From an uncultured Pseudomonadota bacterium (GTDB lineage: Bacteria; Myxococcota_A; UBA796; GCA-2862545), in the NCBI GenBank assembly GCA_903861005.1, contig CAIOSP010000073.1:1-64000 (forward strand): DNA of 64,000 nucleotides, written 5' to 3'. The translations under genes were made by a program, and so were the position numbers. This document shows, piece by piece, positions 33,932 through 44,699 of the stretch; the first letter of the stretch is position 1, and every line of letters starts with the position of its first letter. The notes under the pieces were generated by a model. The model made no database searches, was not told the DNA's origin, and saw only the letters and a list, made by a program, of their open reading frames with translations.

Positions 33932-34888
33932 TCAGCGCGTCGAGCGCAGGAGCGCGACGCCGTCGAACGGCTCCGCGAACACCCCGCCCACCGCGTACGT
34001 GTTTCCCAAACCGTCCGACCACATCGCGTGCAGATCCAGGCCCGTAGACACGGCCTCCGGCGTCAGCGCGCCGGTCGCCACGTCGAACGTGCCGACGTAG
34101 CCGTAGACGCCGCCCACCACGGCCGTCTCCGGCCCCTCCATGGCGACAGCGTTGAGCCCGCCCACGCCGCTGGGCGCCAGCGTGTCCCAGGCCGACCCGT
34201 CCCAGGTGGCGACGCGCGCGTTGCTGCGCCCGCCCACCGCGACCATCTGGTCGGCGGACGTACCCCACAGGCTGACGAAGTCGTCGTCGGCCTTGGACCC
34301 CGCCGCCACCTGCTGCCACTCCGTGCCCAACCCCTGCACGATCAGCCCGCGCTCGCCGACCGCGAACAGCGTGCCGTCCACGCCCCACACCTTGAACAGC
34401 GAGGTGGCGCTGCGGTTGTTCTGCGTGGGCATGAGCGTGACCGGGCTGAAGCTCGACCCGTCCCAGTGCAGCAACACCGGCACGTCGTCGCCGACGTTGC
34501 CGCCTACGGCCCATAGGTCGTCGTTCGCGAACCCGAACACGCCCCACAGGTCCTCGGTGGTGCCGGTGGGCAGGTTGGCCCAGGCTTGGCCGTCCCAGCG
34601 CAGCGCCGTGCCGCCGCGTCCGACGGCGAACACGTCGTCCGGGCCGAACCCGTAGGCCCAGACCAGCAGGCCGGAGCCGTCGGGGACGTCCTCCTCGGCC
34701 CAGTTGTCCGCCGACCCGTGGAAGGCGCGGCCGCCGGTGGTGTCGCCGCCCACGATCCAGACGTCGTCCGGGCCGCTGCCCCACACGCCAGACAGGGCCG
34801 CGTCGCCGGAGACGGCGTCGAGCGTGCTCCAGGTCGCGGGGCCGCCGCAGCCGGCGAGCAGGAGGAGCGGGGCGAGGAGGCGGGGCAT
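33932..34888 (-). CDS. Beta-propeller lipoprotein
   Basis: The 318-residue protein has a lipoprotein signal (LLLAGC) and several repeats of 'WGxxxxDvWaVG' (GVWGSGPDDVWIVGG, GVFGFANDDLWAVGG, LWGTSADQMVAVGG), which build a beta-propeller found often in myxobacterial surface proteins. These are protein or ligand binders; no enzyme motif is seen. It ends seven bases before the di-heme gene and begins the operon of five lipoproteins. The promoter must lie in the 200 bases between 34889 and the toxin-antitoxin pair, where nothing obvious for this direction is seen. Confidence 0.78.
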   Translation of the reverse strand: MPRLLAPLLLLAGCGGPATWSTLDAVSGDAALSGVWGSGPDDVWIVGGDTTGGRAFHGSADNWAEEDVPDGSGLLVWAYGFGPDDVFAVGRGGTALRWDGQAWANLPTGTTEDLWGVFGFANDDLWAVGGNVGDDVPVLLHWDGSSFSPVTLMPTQNNRSATSLFKVWGVDGTLFAVGERGLIVQGLGTEWQQVAAGSKADDDFVSLWGTSADQMVAVGGRSNARVATWDGSAWDTLAPSGVGGLNAVAMEGPETAVVGGVYGYVGTFDVATGALTPEAVSTGLDLHAMWSDGLGNTYAVGGVFAEPFDGVALLRSTR

Positions 34889-35029
34889 GGGGGCTGCCGG
34901 GTGTGAGGGGACACGGCGAGCGCGGGCATCGCCTGGGCCAGGATGCCACGGCGGGATGCAAGGTTCGTGCCTCCGGGGGCTGCGGGGGGCGAAGGAGACG
35001 CCGTCCCGGAGGCCGGCCGGACATCTCTG

Positions 35030-35068
35030 TTGGACCGCGACCTTCCAGTCGACTAAACTATGTTAGTC
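35030..35068 (+). promoter_or_regulatory. Promoter and autorepressor operator of the toxin-antitoxin pair
   Basis: A likely sigma-70 promoter reads TTGGAC (35030-35035), 18 bases, then TAAACT (35054-35059). The -10 box lies inside a dyad GACTAA-N6-TTAGTC (35051-35068). It is 20-30 bases ahead of the antitoxin start. This is the usual place for a Phd-type antitoxin to bind and repress its own operon. Confidence 0.65.
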
Positions 35069-35089
35069 TAGTTCACACCGGGAGCTGTG

Positions 35090-35335
35090 ATGCGGTCCGT
35101 CAACATGCACGACGCCAAGACCAACCTCTCACGGTTGGTCGAACAGGCCGCCCACGGCGAGTCGTTCGTGATCGCCCGCGCGGGCAAGGCGCTGGTGAAG
35201 GTGGTCGCCGTCGACGCGCCGACTGGCGACGACCGCCGTCGCCTGGGCTTCATGGAGGGCGAGTTCGACGTGCCCGAGGACTTCGACCACATGGGCGCCG
35301 TCGAGATCGAGGCCATGTTCGGCGGGCAGCCGTGA
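35090..35335 (+). CDS. Phd/YefM-type antitoxin
   Basis: The 81-residue protein fits the Phd/YefM antitoxin family. It has the N-terminal DNA-binding pattern VNMHDAKTNLSRLVEQAAHGESFVIARAGKALVKVV (in parts), and the acidic C-terminal tail (VPEDFDHMGAVEIEAMFGG) wraps the toxin. The ATG at 35090 is five bases after GGGAG; a GTG three bases upstream is also possible. The GTG start of the PIN toxin overlaps its stop by GTGA. It would neutralise the toxin and repress the operon at the dyad upstream. Confidence 0.88.
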   Translation: MRSVNMHDAKTNLSRLVEQAAHGESFVIARAGKALVKVVAVDAPTGDDRRRLGFMEGEFDVPEDFDHMGAVEIEAMFGGQP

Positions 35336-35718
35336 AGATCCTGGTCGACACACACTTGATCCTCTGGTCGGCCGCCATGCCCAAGAAGCTGCCGAAGGGG
35401 GCGCTGACGCTGCTTCGCAACCCCGACCACCAGCTCTGGTTCAGTGCGGCGAGCCTTTGGGAGGTGGCGATCAAGGGTGGCCTTGGCAGGCCGGACTTCC
35501 AGGTAGACACGTCACTCTTGCGCCGTGGTCTGGTGGACAACGGATGGATCGAGCTACCGGTGACTGGCGCACATGCAGTCGCCGTGGGCTCGCTGCCGTG
35601 GATCCACCGCGACCCGTTCGACCGCATGTTGGTCGCGCAGGCACGGGCGGAGGGGGTGATGTTGATCACCGTGGACGAACAGGTGGCGGCGTATGGGTCG
35701 CCGGTGCGGGCCGTGTGA
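35332..35718 (+). CDS. PIN-domain (VapC-like) toxin
   Basis: The 128-residue protein is a PIN-domain ribonuclease toxin. The acidic metal-binding residues are in place: Asp6 (LVDTHLILW), Glu44 (SLWEVAIKGG), Asp94/Asp97 (HRDPFDRMLVAQA) and Asp115 (TVDEQVAAYG). The WxxAIKxxLG and RDPFDR signatures fit the subgroup usually paired with Phd-type antitoxins. Such toxins cut tRNA or other RNA when the antitoxin is lost. The GTG start overlaps the antitoxin stop. No other transfer or phage sign is next to it, so this is a lone chromosomal pair. Confidence 0.88.
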   Translation: MKILVDTHLILWSAAMPKKLPKGALTLLRNPDHQLWFSAASLWEVAIKGGLGRPDFQVDTSLLRRGLVDNGWIELPVTGAHAVAVGSLPWIHRDPFDRMLVAQARAEGVMLITVDEQVAAYGSPVRAV

Positions 35719-35723
35719 GCGCC

Positions 35724-36632
35724 ATGACCTACCTCCCGTTCCTCCTGCCGCTACTGGGCGCCTGCACCCCCGTCGCCCCGCCCCACGGCGAGGTCGTCCA
35801 CGGGCTCGAGGACGTCGTCGGTCAGGCCGACCCGCCTACGGACATGCAGTGCGCGCCGCCGCGCTTTCGGCAGGACTGCTTCACCCAGGTGCCCGCGGGC
35901 CGGCTGCTCATGGGCGCGCAGGCGACCGACCCGGCCGCGCCCAACCACGACCCGGACGCCAGGTCGGACGAGGGACCGGTCCACCCGGTCGACGTGTCCT
36001 CGTTCTGGATTCAGCACGCGGAGGTGACAGCGTCCATGTTCCACCTGTGCGTGAAGGACGGCGTGTGCCGCCCCGACGACGTGCGGGCGGGGGCGTTCGC
36101 CACCTGGAAGCCCGACCAGGACGCGTCGCGGTCGGACGCGCCGATCAACGGCCTGTCGTGGGACGGGGCCAAGCGCCTGTGTGGCTACTACGGCGCCCGC
36201 CTGCCCACCGAGGCCGAGTGGGAGCACGCCGCCCGCGGGAACGACGGTCGCCGCTGGCCGTGGGGAAACGACGCCGCCTGCGGCACGATGACCGACGACT
36301 CCGCCCTGCGCGTGGGCCGCCTGGACGGGCCGATCGAGGCGCGCAAGCCGCCCTGCGCGCTGGACGGCCCCAAGCCCGCCAAGGTGCTGATGGGCGACAG
36401 CCCGTTCGGCCTGATCGGCATGGGCGGCAACCTGCTGGAGTGGACGGCCGACCTGTACCGGCCGACCTACGACCCGTCGGCCGCGGCCGGAACCCAGCGC
36501 GTGCAGCGCGGCGGCGGCTGGACCAGCGACGACCCGCTCGACCTGCGCGCCGCCGCCCGCACCCCCGCCGACCCGGCCCTGCACCTGCCCGACGTGGGCG
36601 TGCGCTGCGTGTGGGGGCTGGATGCGCCGTAG
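35724..36632 (+). CDS. SUMF1/FGE-fold lipoprotein lacking catalytic cysteines
   Basis: The 302-residue protein has a lipoprotein signal (LPLLGAC) and a formylglycine-generating-enzyme (SUMF1) fold: INGLSWDGAKRLCGYYGARLPTEAEWEHAARG (shortened), RRWPWGND, and GMGGNLLEWTADLY. In active FGE, two cysteines follow the GG[SA]W-type motif near the C-terminus. Here the segment is VQRGGGWTSDDPLDLRAAA with no cysteine, so it is probably a binding or structural member, not a sulfatase activator. The ATG at 35724 is used; a GTG at 35715 overlaps the toxin stop. The next gene begins inside its end by 11 bases, so the two are coupled. Confidence 0.82.
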   Translation: MTYLPFLLPLLGACTPVAPPHGEVVHGLEDVVGQADPPTDMQCAPPRFRQDCFTQVPAGRLLMGAQATDPAAPNHDPDARSDEGPVHPVDVSSFWIQHAEVTASMFHLCVKDGVCRPDDVRAGAFATWKPDQDASRSDAPINGLSWDGAKRLCGYYGARLPTEAEWEHAARGNDGRRWPWGNDAACGTMTDDSALRVGRLDGPIEARKPPCALDGPKPAKVLMGDSPFGLIGMGGNLLEWTADLYRPTYDPSAAAGTQRVQRGGGWTSDDPLDLRAAARTPADPALHLPDVGVRCVWGLDAP

Positions 36633-38040
36633 GGCCCTGACGCTCGCGCTGCTGGCCGCGCTGCCCGCCTGGGCCGCCAGCGCCGCCGTCGCCGACGCGT
36701 GGCGCCACGGGGGCACCGCCGTCTACGCCGACGCCGTGCCGCCCACCGCCTGGACCACACCTGTCTGGCGCGCGCCGCTGGGGGGCGCGGGGCACGCGTC
36801 GCCCGCCCGCCTGGCCGACGAGGTGTGCACCACCGCCGAGCCCACCGCCGTGGTCTGCGTCGACGCGACCACCGGTCGCCCACGCTGGCGCGCGACCAAC
36901 GACCGCCTGGACACCATCCCCGAGGCCGAGCGCGCCGCCGTCCGTGCGCGACTGACCGAGGAGCCCGCCCTCAAGCAGCGCCTGGACGCCGCGCGCCGCG
37001 CCCTGTCCGCCGTGCGCCGCGACGCCCGCAGCGCCACCCCGCCCGCCGACCTGAGCGCCCGCATGGAGGCCGCCGCCGCCGAGCTGGACCTGGTGAAGGG
37101 CAAGCTCGACGAGATCGCCGCCTGGACCACGCCGCCCATCTTGGACCCGGTAGGCTGGGCCTCGCCCACGCCCGCCACCGACGGGTCGAGCCTGTTCGTG
37201 CTCACCGGAAACGGCGTGGTGTCTTCGTTCTCGCCCGCGGGCGAGCGGCGCTGGACCACCTGGCTGGGCACGCCGCTGCGCCCCATGGTCGGCTACGAGT
37301 TCGGCACCGCCTCGTCGCCCGCGGTGATCGGCGACCGGCTGATCGTCGCCTACCGCAACCTCACCGCGCTCGACGCCCGCACCGGCGCCGTGCTGTGGAA
37401 GGACAAGCGCGAGTGGCGCCACTACGGCACGCCCGCCGTCGCGCAGGTGGGCGGCGTCGGTGTGATCGCCACGCCCGACGGGCGCCTGGTCGCCACCGCC
37501 GACGGCCGCGAGCTGGCCAACAAGCTCGGCGACATCTGGTACGTCGGCCCGGTCATCGCCGGGAACACGCTGTACGTCATTGGGTCGCGCGGGGAGCACG
37601 GCACGCCGGGCAGCGTCACCGGCAGCGCCTGGACGCTCGCCCCCGACGGCCGCGGCGGCGTCACGGCCACCGCGCTGTGGACCCGCAAGCTCGACACCAA
37701 GGAGCGCCTGTACGTGCCGCCTGTGGTGTACGGCGGGTTCGCCTACGTGCTGACGATCGACTCCGTGCTGCACGTGTTGGACGCCAAGACCGGCGCGGAC
37801 GTCGGGACGCTTTCGCTCGACGACGGCAGCCCGCTCGGCACCTTCCCCAGCCCCACGATCGCGGGCGACAAGCTGTTCCTGGGCTGGGAGAGCGGGCGGT
37901 GGGCGGCGGTGTCGCTGGGAGCGCGGCCGGCGATCGTGGCGGGCGGCAAGCTGCCGGAGAACGGCCGGGCGACGCCGGTGTTTGAGGGCAAGAGCGTGTT
38001 CGTGCGGACGGCGGGGGCGCTGCTGCGGTTCGATCGCTGA
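36622..38040 (+). CDS. Secreted PQQ-like beta-propeller protein with coiled-coil insert
   Basis: The 472-residue protein has a signal peptide (about 1-21, ALPAWAASA). A propeller of PQQ/YWTD-type blades follows ('VCVDATTGRPRWRA', 'LTALDARTGAVLWKD', 'LHVLDAKTGADVG'). Between the first and second blades sits a helical insert (about 95-170) rich in Ala, Arg and Glu that could be a coiled coil. Such proteins are often assembly or binding scaffolds, as in BamB, or quinoprotein-like without PQQ; no cofactor residues are evident. The ATG overlaps the end of the SUMF1 gene by eleven bases. Confidence 0.8.
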   Translation: MRRRALTLALLAALPAWAASAAVADAWRHGGTAVYADAVPPTAWTTPVWRAPLGGAGHASPARLADEVCTTAEPTAVVCVDATTGRPRWRATNDRLDTIPEAERAAVRARLTEEPALKQRLDAARRALSAVRRDARSATPPADLSARMEAAAAELDLVKGKLDEIAAWTTPPILDPVGWASPTPATDGSSLFVLTGNGVVSSFSPAGERRWTTWLGTPLRPMVGYEFGTASSPAVIGDRLIVAYRNLTALDARTGAVLWKDKREWRHYGTPAVAQVGGVGVIATPDGRLVATADGRELANKLGDIWYVGPVIAGNTLYVIGSRGEHGTPGSVTGSAWTLAPDGRGGVTATALWTRKLDTKERLYVPPVVYGGFAYVLTIDSVLHVLDAKTGADVGTLSLDDGSPLGTFPSPTIAGDKLFLGWESGRWAAVSLGARPAIVAGGKLPENGRATPVFEGKSVFVRTAGALLRFDR

Positions 38041-38130
38041 GCGCGCATCCTGGTCCGTCGTACCGACGACCCGTGCGCCCCGACCGGCTGGCTCGAGACA
38101 AGGCGCACCGGGCCACCACGCCCGGCGTCG

Positions 38131-39099
38131 TCAGCGCGTCGGCGCCGCGTACTTCAGCTCCACATGGAACCGCGCGTCACCCTCGGGCTCGGCGTCCTTG
38201 GGCCGCCACCGCCAGCGCGTCAGCGCCTTCCACGTCGCCTCGCGCATCCCGGGCGGGCACGCCTCCATGTCGAACCAATACGGGCGCCCCGCGGCGTCAA
38301 CGAACACGTCCACCGGACAGACCGTCCCCTCCAGCGGCAGCGCGCCGTGGAGCTGTCGCCAGTCGATCGGGGCCCGCCGAGCGATGTCGAACGCGGCCAC
38401 CGTCGACGACCGCACGTCCGCCTGCGCCGTGTGGCCTGCGGGGTACGCGGGCGCCTGCCAGCGTACGGGCGCGTCGAGCTCGGCGGAGTCGACGTGACCG
38501 CCTTCCATTCGGAAGTCGATGCCCAACTGAAAGTTGGCCTGAGCGGGCGCGCCCTTCCAGTCCAGCGGCTGAAAGGTCCACCGAGACAGGGGCGGCACAA
38601 CCTCCTCTTGGTAGGGCAACGGGCAGGAGCTCGCGTCGACATGGGTGACCGTGCCGGTCGCACCTTCGACGCGGAGCACCGCCGTACACCGCACTGACGT
38701 GAGCGCGAGGCCAAGCATCGACGCTGGGTAGGGCGGTGGAACTTGCTTTCGAGGCGCGAGCAGCGGGTCCACGTGCATCTCCACCGTGCCCCGACCGTTC
38801 ACGCGACGGAACACCACAGACACGCGCACCGTCGAGCTGTTCGGGGCGCTCGGCATCCCGGTGAAGATCCACCCCGGGACCGCCGCGCGCGTCGCCTCCG
38901 CGAAGGGCGCGTCACAGCCGACCACGTCCAGGAGCGCCGGCGGCACCCCTTCGACCAGGTCCAGGTACACGCGGCACTGCTGATAGGCGCCGTTGGGCGC
39001 ATCGGCGGGGAAGGTCGGGCGCGTGCCGTCCACGCGAACGGGTTCGGCGAGCGCCGTCAGCGGTGCAGCCAGCGACAGGACCATCACGAGTCTGCGCAT
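38131..39099 (-). CDS. Secreted protein with three TonB C-terminal-like domains
   Basis: The 322-residue protein has a signal peptide (1-18). Three repeats of a TonB-C-like unit follow, each with a proline-rich or tyrosine entry (RPTFPAD, PPPYPAS, APAYPAG) and a cysteine in a 'vdasgxpxxvxvxxC' strand. Each ends in an aromatic-rich helix-turn (AVPGWIFTG, LSRWTFQPLD, LTRWRWRP). TonB itself has a single such domain after a membrane helix; there is no membrane helix here, so it is probably periplasmic or secreted, not an energy transducer. Six or so cysteines are probably paired in disulfides. Confidence 0.7.
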   Translation of the reverse strand: MRRLVMVLSLAAPLTALAEPVRVDGTRPTFPADAPNGAYQQCRVYLDLVEGVPPALLDVVGCDAPFAEATRAAVPGWIFTGMPSAPNSSTVRVSVVFRRVNGRGTVEMHVDPLLAPRKQVPPPYPASMLGLALTSVRCTAVLRVEGATGTVTHVDASSCPLPYQEEVVPPLSRWTFQPLDWKGAPAQANFQLGIDFRMEGGHVDSAELDAPVRWQAPAYPAGHTAQADVRSSTVAAFDIARRAPIDWRQLHGALPLEGTVCPVDVFVDAAGRPYWFDMEACPPGMREATWKALTRWRWRPKDAEPEGDARFHVELKYAAPTR

Positions 39100-39162
39100 C
39101 CGACGTCTCCAGGGATCGCCGCGCGACGCCCGCCCAGCGCCCGGTCGGTAACCGACCGGAGA

Positions 39163-39414
39163 TCACGGCGCGGGCGCGTCGGTGTCCGGTGCTGGGTCCG
39201 TGTCGAGCGACACGTCGGTGTCCACGACCGGATCCGTGTCGAGGGAGACGTCGGTGTCGCCAAACGGGTCCGTGTCCCAGACGTCGGTGTCGCCGGTGTC
39301 GTCGTACCCGGGGTCGTAGAACCCGGTGTCCTCGGGGTAAATCAGGTCGCCTTCGCAGCTGTTCTCGAGGCTGGTCACGACCGCGAGGAAGATCAAGGGC
39401 AACCACTCCAACAT
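39163..39414 (-). CDS. Small secreted Asp-Thr-rich protein
   Basis: The product of about 83 residues starts at ATG 39414 with a hydrophobic segment (LPLIFLAVVTSL). The rest is a run of Asp-Thr elements, for example DTDVSLDTDP, present twice with DTDPVVDTD between. There is a cysteine right after the hydrophobic part (ENSCEG), but this is a poor lipobox. No domain follows the linker, so this looks like the Asp-Thr linker of other lipoproteins without a cargo. It could be a real small surface protein or a decayed gene. Confidence 0.5.
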   Translation of the reverse strand: MLEWLPLIFLAVVTSLENSCEGDLIYPEDTGFYDPGYDDTGDTDVWDTDPFGDTDVSLDTDPVVDTDVSLDTDPAPDTDAPAP

Positions 39415-39498
39415 GCGATCTCCCCTGGCCCGTGCTCCTCCACCCACCGCCACGATAGCCCCCACTCACCTCACCCGCGCCTCAAACCTGGAGACCCC

Positions 39499-39837
39499 AT
39501 GCGTCTCGCCTTCGTGGCCTTGTCCCTGCTGCTCGCGTCCGCCTGCGACTTCGGCCTCAGCTCCGGCTGCGACTTCCGCGACGCCACGCTCGCGAGCCCC
39601 GAGCCGCGCTGTCAGGAGCGCTCCGGCCTGTCGTCTGCGGCGTTCGGCGCCATGTGCGACGGCCTGGGCGGCGAGACCGTGAAGGACGGCTGCGACACCA
39701 CGGACGCGATCGTCGGCTGCGACATCGGCAGCCAGGGTGACGGGACGAAGGTCATCGACTGGTACTATGACCCCAAGACGCGCGAAGAGGCCGAGGCCGA
39801 CTGCGCCGACGACGAGGGTGAGCTGGTCGAGCCCTAG
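39499..39837 (+). CDS. Small Cys-rich lipoprotein
   Basis: The 112-residue protein begins with a lipoprotein signal (LLLASAC, cysteine at about 16). The short mature part has seven or eight more cysteines (FGLSSGCDF, EPRCQE, GAMCDG, DGCDTTD, VGCDIGS, EADCADD). Disulfides are expected. GGAGACCCC precedes the ATG at 39499. Family not recognised. It ends 27 bases before the membrane protein at 39865 and may be transcribed with it. Confidence 0.72.
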   Translation: MRLAFVALSLLLASACDFGLSSGCDFRDATLASPEPRCQERSGLSSAAFGAMCDGLGGETVKDGCDTTDAIVGCDIGSQGDGTKVIDWYYDPKTREEAEADCADDEGELVEP

Positions 39838-39864
39838 TCGTTCCTCCTCCACGCCTGGAGTCCC

Positions 39865-41982
39865 GTGTCCGAACCCTCCCGAACCACCCTGGTCGAGCGC
39901 GCCGCCGCGGTGGCGCTGGCGTTGGGCACGGCGTGGGTGGCGGTCGCCCGGGTGACGTCGAACCTGGGCGTGTACGTCACGTGGTCTGACCGCGATCTGG
40001 CCCGCAGCGCCGTGCCGTTCTGGCAGCTGCCCACGTCCGGCCCGGAGCTGTCGTACGGGCTGGGGGCGCGCATCCCCGGCGGGGCCTTCCATGTCCTGTG
40101 GTGGATGGCCCAGCAGATCAACCCCGACCCTGGCGCCGTCTGGCAGCTGCAGGTCGCGCTCGACGCGCTGGCGTGCGCGCTGCTCGGCGCGGTGGTGGCG
40201 AGGCGCGCGGGGGCGCTGGCGGGCGCAGTGACCGCGGCGCTGCTGCTGTCGACCGACCCCAACGCGATCGTGCAGCTGACGCTGTGGAACCCGGCCTGGG
40301 TCACGCCGTTCGTGGCGGTCGCGGTGGCCGCCTGGATTCGGGTGGTGTTCGACCGCGACCCGGGCGCGCTGCCGGTGTGGCTCGGCGCCATCGCGCTCGG
40401 CACGCAGATGCACATCAGCGTGGGCATGCTCGCCCTGACCATGGCGCCGGGGATCTGGATGGCGCGCGCGCCAGGCACCCGGAAGTGGCTGGGGATCGCG
40501 GTGCTGACCGCCGTCGCCATGTGGGCGCCCTACCTGGTCAGCGAGGCGCGGACGGGCTTCCCGAACTCGTCGCTGCTGTTCAACCCGGCGCAGGTGGCGG
40601 ACCACCAGGCGCTGATCTCCGCAGACGCCCACCCGATCAAGACCTTCACCGAGGGGCTGCGCGCCCTGTCCGGCGAGAACGGCCTGAGCGTGCTGGCCAA
40701 CGCCCGCCAACGGGTGGTCCCGCACCTGGACTGGATGGGCGCCGTGGGGCCCGCGCTGATGGCGCTGGGGCTGCTGGTCGGCCTGTGGCGGACCCAAGGC
40801 GGGGATCGCCTCCGAACCTTGAGGATCGCCGCGTTGTTGGCCGTGGTGCTGACCGTGGGCGAGCTGGCCCGCGCGCGGCCCTTCAATCTGCTGTCGACCG
40901 ACAACGTCCGCTACTTGCTGGAGATCGCGCCGGTGTGGGCGGCGCTGGGCGGGCTGTCCGCGGCGGCGCTGCTGTCCGCGGTCCGCGCGCGGAGCCGGGC
41001 GGCGGCCGGGGCGCTGTCGCTGCTGCTGACGGCCGCGGTCGGCATCCAGGTGTGGGGCGTACAGGTCCGCAACGTGTCGATGAGCACGGCCACGCAGGGC
41101 TGGACGCGCACCGAGCGCTGGCTGGACGCGCTGTCCAAGAACACGACTTGGTCGCGCACGGACATCGCGGGCCGCGTGGTGGTGGCCACCCAGCTGGGCG
41201 ACCGCCCCTGGAACCGCGAGACCACCTACCCGATCGACAACCTGCTCCTGCACGAGGGCAGCGCGTTCCCGGGCTCTCGTCCCCCGCCCTGCGGGGTGGT
41301 GTTTGTCGTGCCGTCCGACGACGACATCACGTCGCGCGTGGACGCCGCCGCCGTGGCCGCCGCGCTGGGGCCAGACGTCGCGCCCGTCACCGTCGACGCG
41401 ATCGACTCGCTGGGCCCGGGCGTGGCCGTGGCCCGCTACCACCCGGAGCTCGGGCGCTGCCCGACGAACATGATCCAGCGCTACCTGCCGACGGCGGAGG
41501 AGGAGCTGGCCCGGACGGAGTCCGCGGGCATGACGCCCGGCACCGCGCGCCGCCTACCCGACGACGGCCCGACCCGGCGCTGGGTGGTGAAGATCGACGC
41601 CAGCGCAGGTCAGCCACCGGTGGTGTCCGTGCCCACGCTGCTGGAGGTGGTCCGCAAGCCGGAGGGCCTGACGGTCACGCTGCACGCGAACGCGCTGCGC
41701 GGCCACGCCTGGAACTCGGGCGCGTTCGTCGATGGGCGCATCCTTCGGCCGCGGCTGGTGGTGCTCGACACGAACGGCCAGACCACCCAAGTGGCGCCCA
41801 TCGCCGAAGGGGTCGTGGGCCGGGGTGGCGACATGACCCCAATCTTAGCCCTGACGTCCGCCATGCCGGGCGCGGGGCTGCGGCTGGAATTCGACGTTCA
41901 GCCTGACCTTCTGAAGGACCCAAACGCGACCACCGGGCCCACGTCCACGGTGGCGATCGATCTGCCCGACGGGGCGCCCTGA
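39865..41982 (+). CDS. Large polytopic membrane protein, GT-C-like (paralogue 1)
   Basis: The 705-residue protein has about ten membrane segments in its first 400 residues and a large soluble C-terminal part. The first loop reads TWSDRDLARSAVPFWQLPTSGPELSYG, with an Asp-Arg-Asp like the catalytic loop of GT-C glycosyltransferases. It aligns along its length with the protein at 44700: shared parts include WSDRDL.RSAVPF, GARIPGGA, LWNPAW and LGRCPTN/VGRCPTN. The GTG at 39865 has GGAG four bases upstream. The two paralogues flank gyrA. A glycosyl or lipid transfer on the outer face of the membrane is inferred from topology. Confidence 0.75.
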   Translation: MSEPSRTTLVERAAAVALALGTAWVAVARVTSNLGVYVTWSDRDLARSAVPFWQLPTSGPELSYGLGARIPGGAFHVLWWMAQQINPDPGAVWQLQVALDALACALLGAVVARRAGALAGAVTAALLLSTDPNAIVQLTLWNPAWVTPFVAVAVAAWIRVVFDRDPGALPVWLGAIALGTQMHISVGMLALTMAPGIWMARAPGTRKWLGIAVLTAVAMWAPYLVSEARTGFPNSSLLFNPAQVADHQALISADAHPIKTFTEGLRALSGENGLSVLANARQRVVPHLDWMGAVGPALMALGLLVGLWRTQGGDRLRTLRIAALLAVVLTVGELARARPFNLLSTDNVRYLLEIAPVWAALGGLSAAALLSAVRARSRAAAGALSLLLTAAVGIQVWGVQVRNVSMSTATQGWTRTERWLDALSKNTTWSRTDIAGRVVVATQLGDRPWNRETTYPIDNLLLHEGSAFPGSRPPPCGVVFVVPSDDDITSRVDAAAVAAALGPDVAPVTVDAIDSLGPGVAVARYHPELGRCPTNMIQRYLPTAEEELARTESAGMTPGTARRLPDDGPTRRWVVKIDASAGQPPVVSVPTLLEVVRKPEGLTVTLHANALRGHAWNSGAFVDGRILRPRLVVLDTNGQTTQVAPIAEGVVGRGGDMTPILALTSAMPGAGLRLEFDVQPDLLKDPNATTGPTSTVAIDLPDGAP

Positions 41983-42040
41983 TCCCCGGCGCACGGAGGG
42001 TCAGATCGGGTTAACCGCGTGGGTCTGAAGGAGGGTCTTG

Positions 42041-44662
<2,622 letters not shown>

Positions 44663-44699
44663 TCGTGGGATGGTCCACGCCGTGCCAGGGGGGCGCGGC

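Noticed and set aside
35030-35718. Phd/VapC pair as part of a defence island
   Set aside because: No restriction, CRISPR or phage genes lie beside it; it is a lone toxin-antitoxin pair.
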